Shown piece by piece: positions 1 through 13,200 of a stretch of DNA of 64,000 bases (within the stretch, counting starts at the first letter, position 1; each line of letters begins with the position of its first letter). A model generated the notes under the pieces. The model did not search any database, was not told where the DNA came from, and was given only the letters and a program-made list of their open reading frames with translations. This DNA is from Ridgeia piscesae (lineage: Eukaryota > Annelida > Polychaeta > Sabellida > Siboglinidae), in contig JAODUO010000627.1 of the NCBI GenBank assembly GCA_025642075.2, positions 136,501-200,500 on the forward strand, read 5' to 3'. The position numbers and the translations under genes were made by a program.

Positions 1-757
1 CAACGGTCCAACACGTAGCAACGTCCAACACGTAGCAATCAGTCCAACAGCGTAGCAACGTCCAACACGTAGCAACGTCCAACACGTAGCAACGTCCAAC
101 ACGTAGCAACGGTCCAACACGTAGCAACGTCCAACAGCGTAAGCAACGGTCCAACACGTAGCAACGTCCAACAGTAGCAACGTCCAACTAGCAGTCAACG
201 TAGCAACAGTCCAACACGTAGCACGTCCAACACGTAGCAACGGTCCAACACGTAGCAACGGTCCAACACGTAGCAACGGTCCAACACGTAGCAACAGTCC
301 AACACGTAGCAACAGTCCAACACGTAGCAACGGTCCAACACGTAGCAACGTCCAACACGTAGCAACGGTCCAACACGTAGCAACAGTCCAACACGTAGCA
401 ACGGTCCAACACGTAGCAACGGTCCAACACGTAGCAACGGTCCAACACGTAGCAACTGTCCATCACGTAGCAACGGTCCAACACGTAGCAACGGTCCAAC
501 ACATAGCAACAGTCCAACACGTAGCAACAGTCCAACAAGTAGCAACAGTCCAACACGTAGCTATGGTCCAATACACTGCAACGGTCCAACACATAGCAAC
601 GGTCCAACACGTAGCAACGGTCCAACACGTAGCAACAGTCCAACACGTAGCAACGTTCCAACAGATAGCAACGGTCCAACATGTAGCAACGGCCCAACAC
701 GTAGCAACGGTCCACCACGTAGCAACAGTCCAACACGTAGCAATGGTCCAAGTCTGC
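1..757. repeat. 18-bp minisatellite, about 42 copies
   Basis: Tandem copies of an 18-bp unit reading approximately GGTCCAACACGTAGCAAC, with point variants (GGTCC/AGTCC) and occasional 1-bp deletions mainly before position 240. The array starts at or before the window edge. Because 18 is a multiple of three, several frames stay open; these are repeat artefacts rather than proteins. It appears to lie in an intron of the minus-strand VPS37A gene, downstream of the exon at 1262-1344. Confidence 0.95.
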
Positions 758-1261
758 CTACACCACAACCACAGCAGTCAAGAATCATTCGGCTGTTAGT
801 TTAGATGCCAACTTGCCAAAATGACAGAAAGTTACCACTTAATATACTATGTCTTATATTTGGACTGTCACACCATTTTCTGTAATTAAGAAAGTATTCA
901 GTTTGGGTGAAATCGCCTAAGAATTGACTCACATTTGTGTGTACTATGCCTACTATGGTGTTATGTACTGTAATTTGTACTATGGTGTTATTAATTAAAA
1001 GTTTGGAATAAATCTCCCTCTTATACTTGCATATGTCTTTCTTAAATCAAAACACTGCATTTGCTAAAGTTCCATGATAACATTGATTTTTTTAATTGAC
1101 ACAAATACTTGTGTCAATATTTTCATACTTGGTCAATATCTAAAAACCTTCTGCCAGACCTGTCTTTAATTCCTTGTGTCTAAGCGTCACGTGTCCACAG
1201 CGTATCAGACAACAAGGATCAGGAAAAGGGAGAAATGGTTGGTTGGAAAACAGGAAATTAC
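758..1261. other. intronic AT-rich sequence, nothing recognised
   Basis: Unique-looking AT-rich sequence between the 18-bp minisatellite and the last visible VPS37A exon. I looked for the next VPS37A exon on the minus strand (the conserved Mod(r) helical region) and did not find it here, so it should lie left of the window. Confidence 0.5.
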
Positions 1262-4200
1262 CTCATATTGTGCAGTTGCGGGAACTCTGCGGCAACATTG
1301 AGTCCATAGAGGGCACTGTGGGTGCTGTCTGACGGCCCCGCCATCTAGACAAACATTCAACCAATCACCAGTCACTGTCGAGACACATCTGACCTGGTAC
1401 AGCAACAACAGGTGTAAAAGTGGTCAGGTCTATTATGTACACAAGCCAAAAATACCTGTCTACCGGTAGGTCATGTCTGATCAATGTTGTCATTTTAAAA
1501 ACAATCCCAAACTACCAAAATCCATGCACCTATGAACTCATAAGATCAATAATCAATCTGAGTTCAGATGATTTTGTTTCTTTCATAAATCTGCTTTAAC
1601 TTCTGCAATAATTCTAAAAATAAATACGATATTTCAACTAACAATCTGTGAAATTCGAGAAGATACAAAACTTTATTTGATACTTTTGCAACTTTTTACC
1701 AGTCGTTTTGTCAAGTCATGTTACACAGACAACTGTTTACATATAGTTGCAAATACAAGTAGTTGCCCAGAACCACTGAGGCAGTTACTGTAGCTACTTT
1801 TGGGCAGTTTCTAGTAAATTCATATGACTGTTTAATTTCTGTAGTTTTCTTGATAGTTGATGTGGTTTTTAATGTTAATACTTTGTAATGTCATTAAATG
1901 TGTCCTGAAAAGCAGTGCTGGAAAAGCAAATAAATCATGCCATGAACTCAGGAAGTGGGAATTAGTAGGTTGTCCCTAAAATGATATGTGCCTGGAAGTT
2001 ACCCTTAAAGCTGCCCACCGTTCTGACTCTTTGATGTCGACATGTGTAATGTGTCAATTGTTTAACTAGTATGCCCAGTCAGTTTAATTTAAGAATGCTT
2101 GTTTTTTTAATCGTCAAAAAAGAATTGTCGTTATACTGGGTATAACTGGCAAAACAATCAGCGTCCTGCATTTTTTGCAAGATCGGCATCCTGTGGCACA
2201 ATAACAACTCACATGTGCCTTTGTACACCATGCAGAAGATTCAAAAGTGCTTCTACTATGATGGCACGTATTAAGTGCATTATTGCAATGAGCGAGTAGT
2301 CGGGGGCTAATTCAAAGATGATGCGAGGGACAAAACAATACGTAACATTGGTTGGAGGGACTTTGGCAGTACGCTCCCGTTGATCGTGCAAGAAACTTGG
2401 TAACTGTAGGGGAGCATCCGTTATTTCGTGCAACATAACGTCAAATGCGGGAGAATTATACTGGTTATCACAATTATTAAAACAGTGTTTTGTGACTCAC
2501 AATTTAATAATATTACTGAACATTGTTTATTTCCATTATATTTTATGCAAAATAATTTTGATTTTTATACGACAACCAAAGATGGTGATGAATTTATTCA
2601 ATATAAAAATGTAAACACTAACAGAAAGTACTAGTTGGCCCTTACAGCTGATGTACTCCACTCCAAATGTAAGGATTACACATAAAATAAGAACAACTTG
2701 TACGATAAGTTGCGAACACTAGGAGATAAAAACAATTGAGGTATTTTCATGACATATAGGGTGTTTGCACCTAAGAGACCAGAAAAACTGGTGTCCAAAA
2801 CAGACATCCAAAATAGATAGTAGACTGGTAACCTGGACTGACAGAAGAATTACCTGGCTAGGCTTCGTGAAGCCCTGGTAACCTGAAGGAACACCTGTAA
2901 CTGGGAAGTCTGCCAGGCGTGACGGCGAAGCATATCTGCTGACAGGGCTGTAAACAAAGTTACAAGAACATGCAGTTGAATAGAAACTGCGGTTTTTTTT
3001 TACAGAAGAATTGTATGGCTTTTGGTTATCATAACATCTTATTATAATATGAAAGGCTATGTGTGTGACCAGTCATTGACAAGTCATTGCATTTCAATAT
3101 AAGCTTGTAATGTAATTGTAAAGAAGTATATAAGACACCCGAGATGAAAAGCATCTAGAAAGAAAACATTAAACATACATAATTAATAATGTCACAATAT
3201 CATATATGTCGCATTGGTTCTATAAATCATACAGAAAGCTTACAAGACATTTGAGATGCAAAAATGTGTAAAAATGTGATTCCTATAAATGTACACCCAT
3301 CCAATCACTTCATTGTTTGCTTCACAAAACAGTTTCAATGTATGTCTCTGTGACCAAGTCCAGTCACAGTCAAATATTTACGGCATAACTTTATGCAAAG
3401 ACCCATCCACCTGTCATTTGGACGGGTAAAAACAGTTGTGGACGGGTAGAAATATGGATGGACGGGTGATGGACGGGCAACAAAAATGAAGGAGCAAAAA
3501 AGGTTCTGGAAGACCTTTTTTTAGATATTGTCAGGTTATGCCTTAGAAGTTAATTTAAATGGTGTCATATGTGTGTGTTTGTAATCCATTTCAGGTCATC
3601 AGACACATCTTAGTTTGTAAACTGGCTTAACAGTTAACATCCATGTGTCCACCAAAACATGTGTGACTGGCAATAACTGGATCCTGCATAAAGCCCTGAT
3701 TTACAGTCATCTTCTGTTTACAAGAAGTTACTGGGTATGAGGGTAAACATTGCACATAGTTAGTATCAGGGCAGAAATCAAACAGGTGTGTTTTGTGCAG
3801 TCTACAATACAGAACACACATGACACATGCCGGCTGATGGCAATGCACATATACAGCAAAGCCGTCTCAGAAGAGACATGATTGACAAGCAATTTATATG
3901 AGAAATGGCTACTCATATTTATATAATATTTAAGTAGAATGTTTCACCTTCTGTCAAAACTGAGCTTTGAATCCAGTGTGACATTGGTAGAAATTAAACT
4001 GTAATTGTTGAATCATCAGACAATCTTGTTGGCTTTGGAGATCCTCGTCACAGTGTCAGATGGTGTTAAAATGGGGTGTATGCTAATTAGGGAAAGTGTG
4101 TTTAATAGAATGAATATCGTTCCTCTGTGAGATTGATTCAAGTTTTATATAAAATTACTTTATTACTATGCACAATGCATAGCAGAACAGTGAAAAGAAG

Positions 4201-6978
4201 ATGTGTACCTGAATTCCGTGTCCTGAAAAAGTGTTGGAAGTAATAGAGGGTACTCACACAGTGTGTTGAGCGTGTAAGACAGGTGATATCCTGCGAAACT
4301 CTTCTACAATCTCCCTGATCACTTTACCAAGGTCCGAATGAACCATGAACTACAAACAATTCACAGCAAATAGTTCATAATCTGTCCAACTTGTAAACAG
4401 GTTTTGGGCAACTTGGCACACATGGTTTATTAAAACAATGCACACATCTGCAGAAATCATCAACCAATTTACTTTGAGTACTAACCTGCAAACGTTTGAA
4501 TACTTTATGTTACGATACATATAGGTATGTTATTCATCTCCATTTCTTGTCATTTTTAATTTGGTCAGAAAAAAATAATCTAATGATTTCAGCAAAAGTA
4601 AGCAACATAACTGCTTGTATAAAGTAGTACATCATCATAAATAAAACATAAATGAATATACTTATATAACACCAAATCACATTACAACTATTCAATATGC
4701 TCTCCATTAAAAATAATAAGTTAAGTACACTGTAATTAGATAAACATAAAAACAAACATTATTTTTAAATTATCACCATTCCATAAAGAAGCCTATTTAA
4801 ATGGCTTAAAACCAGTTTTGATAAATAACATCTGTCTACTTGCTGGGGCACATTAACATACAGTAACATCATATGACAGAAACATACATTGTTTACTCCT
4901 GGACATCCCGTAACATGCATGTGGTCATTGACCCAGGGGTGGGTGAGAGGGGGTGTCACTGTCACTGTCGGCTTCTCCTGGGGAAAGTCGGGGGATAATG
5001 TTCTGTAAACAGCAACAAACAGTATTCTAATATTAACAGGACTGAAGAAGATTGTCCAGAGCAGTTCAAAAAATATCCAAAAACACTTCTATGCACTATG
5101 ATAATAATGTAATAACTATTATAAAGTTGCTTCTTTTTAATCTAAATCCTTGGAAACTGTATTCAATGGAGTGTTAGACCAATAAGCAGTGCTACATATA
5201 CACTGTCACTGTCAGCAGAATGGTGGATAAGCCAGCAAGTTAAGGTGGATAAGCAAAGTTGACAGAACCTATTCGATAGGTTTCCATGAGATTAAGGGAA
5301 ATGTCATGTATTGGCTGACATAAAATAGCATATAAGACATACTGATCAACCGATATAGCTAAGATGTGCAATAGTAGTGTCTTGTGGAAGTAGAGGGAAT
5401 CAGACAATCTGTGTCCAACATACTATAGAGTATATATGACTATACCTTACCTTGGGATACCTTAGGATGGTTCTGATCGTAGGAATCTGTGTTCCTCTGT
5501 GATCAGCTCTTCGTTTTCATAATTTATTAATATAAGATCGCGTGTTCCGGTTCTGTTGTTAGTTATTCTTAACGGTGCTTCAAAGTCATACACAATATCC
5601 TGGTTATACCAGAATTTGTCTAGTCGTGTTTTTAATGATTTAGCTGTTACCGACTGTATCAGGGATTCTATTCCATGGTTCGGTAATTCAATTGGAAATA
5701 AAACATTCTTAGGCTTAGTTTGGCTCTTTGTATGAATAATTTTAGAGAATGTTCCCTGTTTCCTGTTCTTTGTGATATTTCATTGTTTCTCAAAAGATTT
5801 GGTAATGATTTCTGGTTATAAATGTTGTGTATTATTTTGTAGACTACCATGGCGTAGTCTAGGTATAATCTAACCATTGTTTTGTAGAGTGGCAAAACAG
5901 TATGTTTATCTAGAATTTGGATGGAAGGTTCTTCTAATTATTTTAGTCATTTTAGTTGCCTTATTTACCACTTGGCTTATATGTTCGTCAAATGTAAGTT
6001 GGAGTCAAAAGTTACCCCTAGGTCTTTTTGTTTATCAGGTGTGTCTATTGTTTTTGTAACATTGTTCATTGTCGTATAATATTGATTTTCACCTAAATTC
6101 TTTTTTTTCAATGTCCATATGTGTACATTCGTCTGGGTGAAGTTTGAGCATCCAATTTTCACTCAATGTTTCTATGACGGTTATATCCTGTTGTACTATA
6201 TTTTGGTCATCCCTATTCATTATGAGTCTAAATGTTTTGATGTCATCAGCAAATCGGATTGTGTATACAGTGTACTTACATGTGGAGTGAAATGGTTGTG
6301 GCATTGATTGTACATTTGACCAAGTATTCAACATCTCTCTGTATTTCTGAAACACTAAAACCAATGCACATGATGCAATAACAACAGCAGTAGGCACTAG
6401 CTATCAGTTTAATATATGATTGGTGCTCAGCTTTGGCCAGTTTTGGACTTGTAAATAGGCAGAGTTGGGAAGATTTATGCTACTGCAGTTGGTAAACAAA
6501 TAACTGTACATCGTTAATGACAAATTCACTCAATGGCAATGATTTTACTTACAAGTGCAACATGTTATGATCAATGTCATTTATGAATATGATGGGTGGT
6601 AATTAAGTATTTTTGAAGACACGTACGTAACTGTAAGTAGCTAGATTCTAACTTAATCTAAGAGCTAAAGCGTAAACGGCTCTCATTCATTTGTGTTGCT
6701 TAATCAAATGTGACACTATTAGCAAAGCCAAAGCACATATGTGGATAGTGACAATCATATACACACACGACACACAATTCGGGTAACATGACTCACGTCA
6801 TGAGATGTCAATAATGTACGAGTCAAGTTCTGTCAGTGTCAGTCACTGTCACACAGTCACAGGTCTTTCGTTTTACTCACTTTTGGTTAAATATTTTCAA
6901 TTGCTGAATTTGCGCTTCCCTCTGGGCTTGTAAAGCAGTTGGAGGCGGAAGATTACTTTCCGCTGAACGTCCTGGCAT
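1262..6978 (-). CDS. VPS37A: VPS37A, ESCRT-I subunit (five exons visible, 3' partial)
   Basis: ESCRT-I component acting in endosomal sorting of ubiquitinated cargo. Minus-strand coding exons: 6881-6978 (ATG at 6978; MPGRSAESNLPPPTALQ...), 4888-5002 (LSPDFPQEKPTVTVTPP), 4258-4349 (FMVHSDLGKVIREIVEEF), 2854-2935 (YASPSRLADFPV..., Pro/Ser-rich) and 1262-1344 (ends AAEFPQLHNM). All have AG/GT borders (donors GTGAGT, GTATGT, GTGAGT, GTAATT, GTAATT) and the phases 2, 0, 2, 0, 2 join without a break. The series follows the order of human VPS37A: N-terminal glutamine-rich start, UEV-like FPQEKP and HSDLGK blocks, then a proline-rich linker and an FPEL-like block. The C-terminal Mod(r) domain is outside the window. 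The segment matching human residues between the first exon and FPQEKP was not found; the flanking phases would allow either a 3n-length missed exon or direct splicing. It is head-to-head with CNOT7. Confidence 0.85.
1345..2853. other. VPS37A intron, nothing further recognised
   Basis: AT-rich intronic sequence between the two left-most visible exons. No second gene, RNA gene or complete transposon was recognised on either strand. Confidence 0.5.
3384..3698 (+). mobile_element. hAT-like MITE, copy A
   Basis: A 315-bp element with short terminal inverted repeats: it begins CATAACTTTATG and ends CATAAAGCCCTG. It is flanked by 8-bp near-identical target duplications, ATTTACGG (3376-3383) and ATTTACAG (3699-3706). 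Internally it carries degenerate GGACGGGTA repeats. Related copies are at 8999-9277, 20947-21218, 60120-60418 and, degraded, near 31689. There is no coding capacity. The 8-bp duplication and the CAGGG-type end fit the hAT superfamily. It sits in a VPS37A intron. Confidence 0.85.
5480..6400 (-). mobile_element. degenerate non-LTR retrotransposon fragment (reverse transcriptase C-terminal half)
   Basis: On the minus strand, broken frames encode reverse-transcriptase motifs. A FADDIKTF block (catalytic F/YADD) is followed by an LQ-type helix around 6090-6290, then KDLGVTFDSNLHL around 5980-6030, then LYKTMVRLYLDYA near 5860-5890, in the order typical of CR1/jockey-like LINEs. The frames are interrupted by stops and shifts, so it is a dead fragment. 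It lies in the intron between the first and second visible VPS37A exons. Confidence 0.75.
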
Positions 6979-8825
6979 CCATGAAAACATATTTTAAAAC
7001 CACATTAATCAGTAAAAAGGAAATATACTCCAACAGTTTATAGACACAGAGACGATCTAAAACAGGAAATGTGTTGAACGCAATCGATCCTTGTGCACGT
7101 GACGTCATACAATTTTGCGTACATTCGAGCAATGTCCCGGAAGCCAAATCAGCAAGTGCTTCTTGCCCGCAAGAAAAGGCGTTTTATGTTTTATAAATTC
7201 GTAGAATTGGTCGTGTAAGCAGGTAACTAGTGTCTTTACATATATGTAGCGGTAGTTAAATGTGACATTAATTACTTGACATTTGAACGAGGGTTGATGA
7301 CAAAGAATCTGATTGAAATATAACTTCAAATTCTAAAATAGTTCTTTCTCTAAACAAGAAGGCAAGAACTGAACGACGATCTGGTCTGAAGCCTAATAAT
7401 ATTCCCAGGCGAAGTCGGGTACCACAACAACTGTTCTGCAATTGCGTAAAATTCGAACCCACCTCAATTTCTGTGTTATGGCAGTCTGCCTACATTTGAT
7501 ACCTCATTTCGTTATTTCAACAATGGCCTCCGTAATTCAATCGTTCAACATCATCCCTCACATTTTTTTTGTTTTAAAAAAGGCCTTCGTTTATAGATAA
7601 TACGTGTTAGTGCAATTTTTAGACCGAAAAGACAGTTCAGTCAGCAACTCTGCAAAACAAACTTGCTAATGCTCATTCCAAATGCACAGTGCTGTAATGC
7701 ATGGCTGCTGTACTTGAGTTGCAGCTGGCACAGATCGGTGTGCTATTTGAGTCTCCAAATGTGTCTAAGGCGCAATATTGGTAAAATATAAATATACCTG
7801 GGAATGTAATGATTGAATTAACGCAGTGAAGTATAAAAAAGAAACAACTGTACAGACATAACAGCAAAATTGAGGTGGGTCTGGATTCTACATAAATTCT
7901 AACCCTTCTTGTTATTGTTGAAGTGAAAAAATGTGAATAGAACTGAATACCCTTCGACACATTTGTTGAATCCGGATCCATCTCGATTTCATCACCATCA
8001 TGTTACTGTTGTTACAGGAATTTTAGGCCAGTGCTTATCGTTTTCTAAGTCTGAACTGTTGCTGTGTAACTGAATCTTGTTTCCAGTCTTGAGTGCTGTT
8101 TTGGTCATGTTTTATGGGAGGATGAAGCAGTCTAAAGCCCATTGTTTGTCAAATATTTTATAGTTATTTAAAGCAGGGCCATTATAACAAACTTTTGCAT
8201 AGATTTGAATATCTCAGTGCATTAGTTGTGTCATTCAACATAAACCTTGAGGGCTCCATATTTAAGTTATGAAAAAACATTGCATTTTGGCGCCTTTTTA
8301 AAGCCCAAAGAGATACCCAACTTACATTAGTCTGTGCTACTGCAGTGTTTGTTGTGCACAATGTAAGTTGGTGCAAATCAGATCACTGTCTGATCTTCAA
8401 ACATGTGCTAAGACACAATGTTTCCATATAAATATGCATGAGATGACCATGTATGATGAAACTAATTTACTGAGATATCAAATTTAGATAATAATGTAGT
8501 TATAATGACTGATCCAGGTTCAACAAAAGTACCCCTAATTAGTTACTTCGTCCCTCCTGGGGCATGGGCCTTCAAAAATAGCTCTCCAAAGTGTTCTGGA
8601 GGTCATTTTGCCACATGTTTTGGGATGGCCTCTTTTTACCTCCATTGTTTGTTCCACGCCAAAGCAGACAGAGCTTGCCTGAACATTTATAGGTGATGTT
8701 GGTTTCAGGAGAAAACTAGTATCAACTATTACCCTGAAATAGGTCATGCCTTCTTTTAAATACAGTGTATATTATAATTAAGTCCAGACACATGCTGTCG
8801 TTACAGTTGTTGTTTTTTGTTTCAG
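6979..8825. promoter_or_regulatory. divergent promoter region between VPS37A and CNOT7
   Basis: No coding exon is visible between the VPS37A ATG (6978, minus) and the CNOT7 coding exon. The CNOT7 exon is preceded by a pyrimidine-rich acceptor ending at 8825, so at least one upstream non-coding CNOT7 exon should exist within this interval; its position could not be fixed. The arrangement implies a shared or neighbouring bidirectional promoter. Confidence 0.55.
7096..7107. promoter_or_regulatory. overlapping E-box and CRE (CACGTGACGTCA)
   Basis: The palindrome CACGTG overlaps a perfect cAMP-response element TGACGTCA, about 120 bp upstream of the VPS37A start codon. Perfect CREs are a common feature of housekeeping and bidirectional promoters. 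Function is inferred from the motif and position only. Confidence 0.4.
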
Positions 8826-8859
8826 CCACAACTGAGGACGTCACCAGAAGTGACTTGCC

Positions 8860-10218
8860 ATGCCTGGGGCAACGTCCGTGCCCGAGTATGGCATTCAGGA
8901 CATCTGGTGCTCCAACATGGAGCAGGAATTTAAGAAGATACGACACATTGTCCTCAAGTACCCATATGTCGCTATGGTACGTGGTTGAGGCTGATGCTCA
9001 TAGCTTTATGTAGAGACCCGTCCACCCGTCATTTGGACGGGTATAACTATAAGTGAATATGGACAAGTAGAAATATGGGTGGATGGGTAAAATAATAAAG
9101 GAGCAAAAAAGGTCTTCCAAAACAAATATTGTTAGTTATGCCTTGAAAGTGAGTGAAAATTATGTCACATGTGTGATTGTAGTCCATTTCAGGTCAACAT
9201 TTCAAAGTTAACATCCATGTGTCCACCAAAACATGTGTGACGTGACTGGCAATAATTTTATCCTGCATAAAGCCCTGCTGATGCTTGTGGAGTGTAAAAT
9301 GTGAGTTCACAACAAAACCTCCACAAATGATGCTCATAATTCAGAATGGACAAACCATTGTCAGACCAAACTATCACCTGAGAATTTTCCATCATTATCA
9401 TCAGTATGAGTCTTCAATATCACATTTTTTGGCCACTTCTGGAGTCAAATAACACAGTTTGATTTCCTGCCTAATATTATGTGTCATCTTTTGAGTTGTC
9501 CCCTACTATTCCCCTGTATTTTTATTTGCAAAATGTTAACGAAGACATGCTTTTGTCTTTTAATAATAATAATAATAAAATACTAGTGCCTGATAAAAAT
9601 TGCAATAAATAAAAAACGACATACTAAAAATAAATGTGTAAAATATACCTGAAATACAGTTTCTTAAACATTTTAAGTTTTTTTATAGATAGGAAAACAA
9701 ATTAAAATAAAAGTACTTTACATATATTTAAATGCAATCAAATGAAACACAAAGTCACATTTTTCACATTACTAGTTTCCTCAGAAAGTGGTGTTAAAGT
9801 GGGTAAATCTAGCTAAATCACCGACACCATGAACGGGTCCATCTTGGTCCATGCAACCGATCAAAACCTAGCTTCTATCTGCACTTTGGAAAAGTATTAG
9901 GTCATAAAGTCGTCTGCTGGTTCAGCTTCATAACAGAGAGCCAACCAGTTCGCTAAAAGTGCCTTACGTCGGTTTACAACGAAATCGTGACAGCAATATG
10001 CCACACTGTTCCTCATACGCTTGTAGCAATAGTTCAGTGAAAGACAGTATCAGTAAGCTGTCTTTTTGTAACCCTTTGAATCGACCAGAACTGAAACAGT
10101 AGTCCAGTTGATTCGTTGGGACAGTCACAGACACAGTGCGAATGCCAGACGACCTGGTTGGATTGACCCAACCATGAAAATGACCTCCACCACCCGCCAA
10201 ACAGCTTCTCACCTATCT

Positions 10219-10254
<36 letters not shown>

Positions 10255-13200
10255 CTACGTTATAAAATAAAATCACTTCCATTCCTCTAACAAAGAAAAT
10301 TCACGAAATAAATGCGCAGATCTTGACGGGAACTTCGTCGGCCGCTCTGCGGTACCGTAAAATCGCTATATAAGTTGTTTTACACAAAATGTTGTTAGAC
10401 AGCATGTTTGTGCGCGTGAATATTTATAAACTTTACTTACTGCATTCGCACGCGTGAAATAGTTTAATTACTTATAAATAATATAATGATAATTAATTAT
10501 TATCATTGCTATGATTTGCAGGAAATAATAAGTTTTATTATAACATAATGATATTTTATTTATATAGTGCCACATCCATAATTTTCTTAAAAATACAATA
10601 AGAAGAAAACTACCCACAGATAATATTTTAGAATAAATAATGAAAATAGATGTGTAATTAACGAAAGTGACCTATCAGTATTCAAAAGAACAAATACAAA
10701 TTCCATAACAACAATAGTGATAAATTTATGTAAAGGTAACTAAAATGGTAAAATAATTACAATGTAAGAATATTTTTCATTCAGCACATCCACACGCACA
10801 CACATTGTGCATAAGAAAATATTATTGAAGCTATTTTTTTCTACTTATGAATGATATTTTCACCACCAGATAAGTAATAATAAAGATTTTTGGACAAGAC
10901 ACTTTATTAATTATCGGGACAATAAATCACTGAAATTTAAACAAAATATGAATATATGGGAAATAATATTATATAGTGGTAGAAAAAGAAGGTTTTTGGT
11001 GCATTTAAAACTAATAATGTTATTGTTTTAGTTATTATTGTTAAAACATTGCTTATGTAATATAACATTGCATGCTCGCAGTACACTTTATATTTATAGA
11101 AACATTGATAAAATAAACAATGTGAGTTATGTGACATCATTGAACAACATGTAATTTCGATACCTCCAATTTTAGATAATTATGCAGACACATGTAATTT
11201 TAATATTTATTTTTAAATATTACCTGTGGGTAGCATTCTTCTTATTGCATATATTTTAATAACAGTATGTTGTGAAGCACCACAAACAATTGTGGATTTG
11301 GCGCTATATAAAATAAACTATTAAAATTATATATTTTTATATTAAATTGTTACTTTTTATCAACTCTATTAAACCCATTTCACCAAAGCGTTGTCTTTGT
11401 TTGCTGTTTAACATTTTCTGCAGATCATAGTGATGCTGCTAATTATTACAATATTATTTGTAATTAATTAAACTAATTGGCGCGTGCGAATGCAGTAAGG
11501 TTTATAAATATTCGCGTGCACAAACACGCCATCTAGCAGTATTTTTTGTAAAGCTAACTTATAATAGCGAGTTTATGGTAGTCGAAGTTGTCGAGTTGCC
11601 ATCCGTCGAGATTTGTGCGTTTCTTTTGTGAATTTTTTTCGTTAGAGGAATACAAGTGATTTTTTGTAATGTATTATATGTATGTAAGAAATGTGAGAAG
11701 TTTGGTGGCTGTTGGCGGTCGTTTTTGTGGTTAGGTCAGAAAGTAACAGCTAATAATACGCATGCACAGTTCACGCCGACCAAGAAGACTTAACTATGTC
11801 ATTTTGTTTCTAAAATGGCATAGTCTATAGACTTTCTATGGCTATGCATTCTAAATTTGTTCCTGGTAAACCACTGATGTTAAAAATATGATTGTTGTTG
11901 GAAGTTGTTACTTTTTATTAACTCTGTTAACCCCATATGATCAAAACATTGACTTTTGTTACCCTTTAATGGTATGCAATATTATGTATTTATAATTTAA
12001 TATATAAATTTACCATTTTTTTAGCAGTTATTGTAGTGTCTATGAATAAAAAATAGTTGTGTTCTTCAATGCTATAACTACAGCTACATTGATTACAGGA
12101 CACAGAGTTCCCCGGTGTCGTTGCACGGCCAATTGGAGAGTTTCGTAGTACGACAGACTTTCAGTACCAGCTACTGCGCTGTAACGTTGACCTGTTGAAG
12201 ATCATCCAGATTGGTTTCACTTTCTCTGATGAGAATGGTAAACTGGCCCGCCCTGTCTCCACATGGCAGTTCAACTTTCGCTTCAGTCTAGGGTAAGAAC
12301 ATGTATCATAATTATCACTTTGTCTAATATCTCAGATTAAGTTGACCCACAGTTAACATTCAAAATGAAATTTGTCCAAGTGAGAAATCAACAACAACAT
12401 GACTGCCCCAGGTATATAATAAAACCGGCTTATTATCGTTCAGAAAACTGTGGGAGTTGTTTGATTGTAATGTCACTTGGTGCTGTAGCACAGTGAGTAA
12501 AGCTTTGGACTTTCAACTGAGAGAACCCAGGTTCGAATCCTGCAGTTGGATGAGTTCACTCAGATGTATGAACAACTACCTGGCGATAGACAGTGGTGGA
12601 TATTTGTGTTTGAGTAGTCTTCACACATTAATTGCTGCCAGGCTCGATGTTTCCCAGGGAAGCTGAGACAGTATTCGATTGAACTTGTCTGCCAGGGAGT
12701 ATATTGTAAAGGGCTTTGATGAGTTATAATATCTAGATATGGCACTACATGTACCAGGTAAATAAGAAACGATTTTGCCAGCATCTTTCGAGAGACACTA
12801 ACAATTATTTGTACCACCTGTAACATGGTAACCCAAGCTATTATTAATATTATTTGTAAATCCTAGTTTATGATTACTGGACACTGTCACACTATTCAAA
12901 GAAGTCAACTTGGTATGTTTAGTTTAGCAGGGATTGCATTGTGGAGAATATGTTAGATGTCTCATTTTGCATGTGAGAGGATTCAGTATTTCTAGTAGTG
13001 AATACGTATGTTTCAGGAATGACATGTACGCACAAGATTCCATCAACATGCTTACAAAATGTGGAATTCAGTTTCATCGACATGAGGAAGATGGGATTGA
13101 AGTGAATGACTTCGCCGAGCTGCTGATGACTTCTGGGATCGTTCTCAGCGAAAACGTCAAGTGGATTTCATTCCATAGGTTAGCTTGGAGGTCTACAATT

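Noticed and set aside
1..757. CRISPR-like regular repeats
   Set aside because: Direct tandem repeats without unique spacers, in a eukaryotic intron; the same applies to the other arrays.
12478..12545. Functional tRNA gene
   Set aside because: A and B boxes are present but no full cloverleaf; it reads as the head of a SINE. The same applies to 61134-61190.
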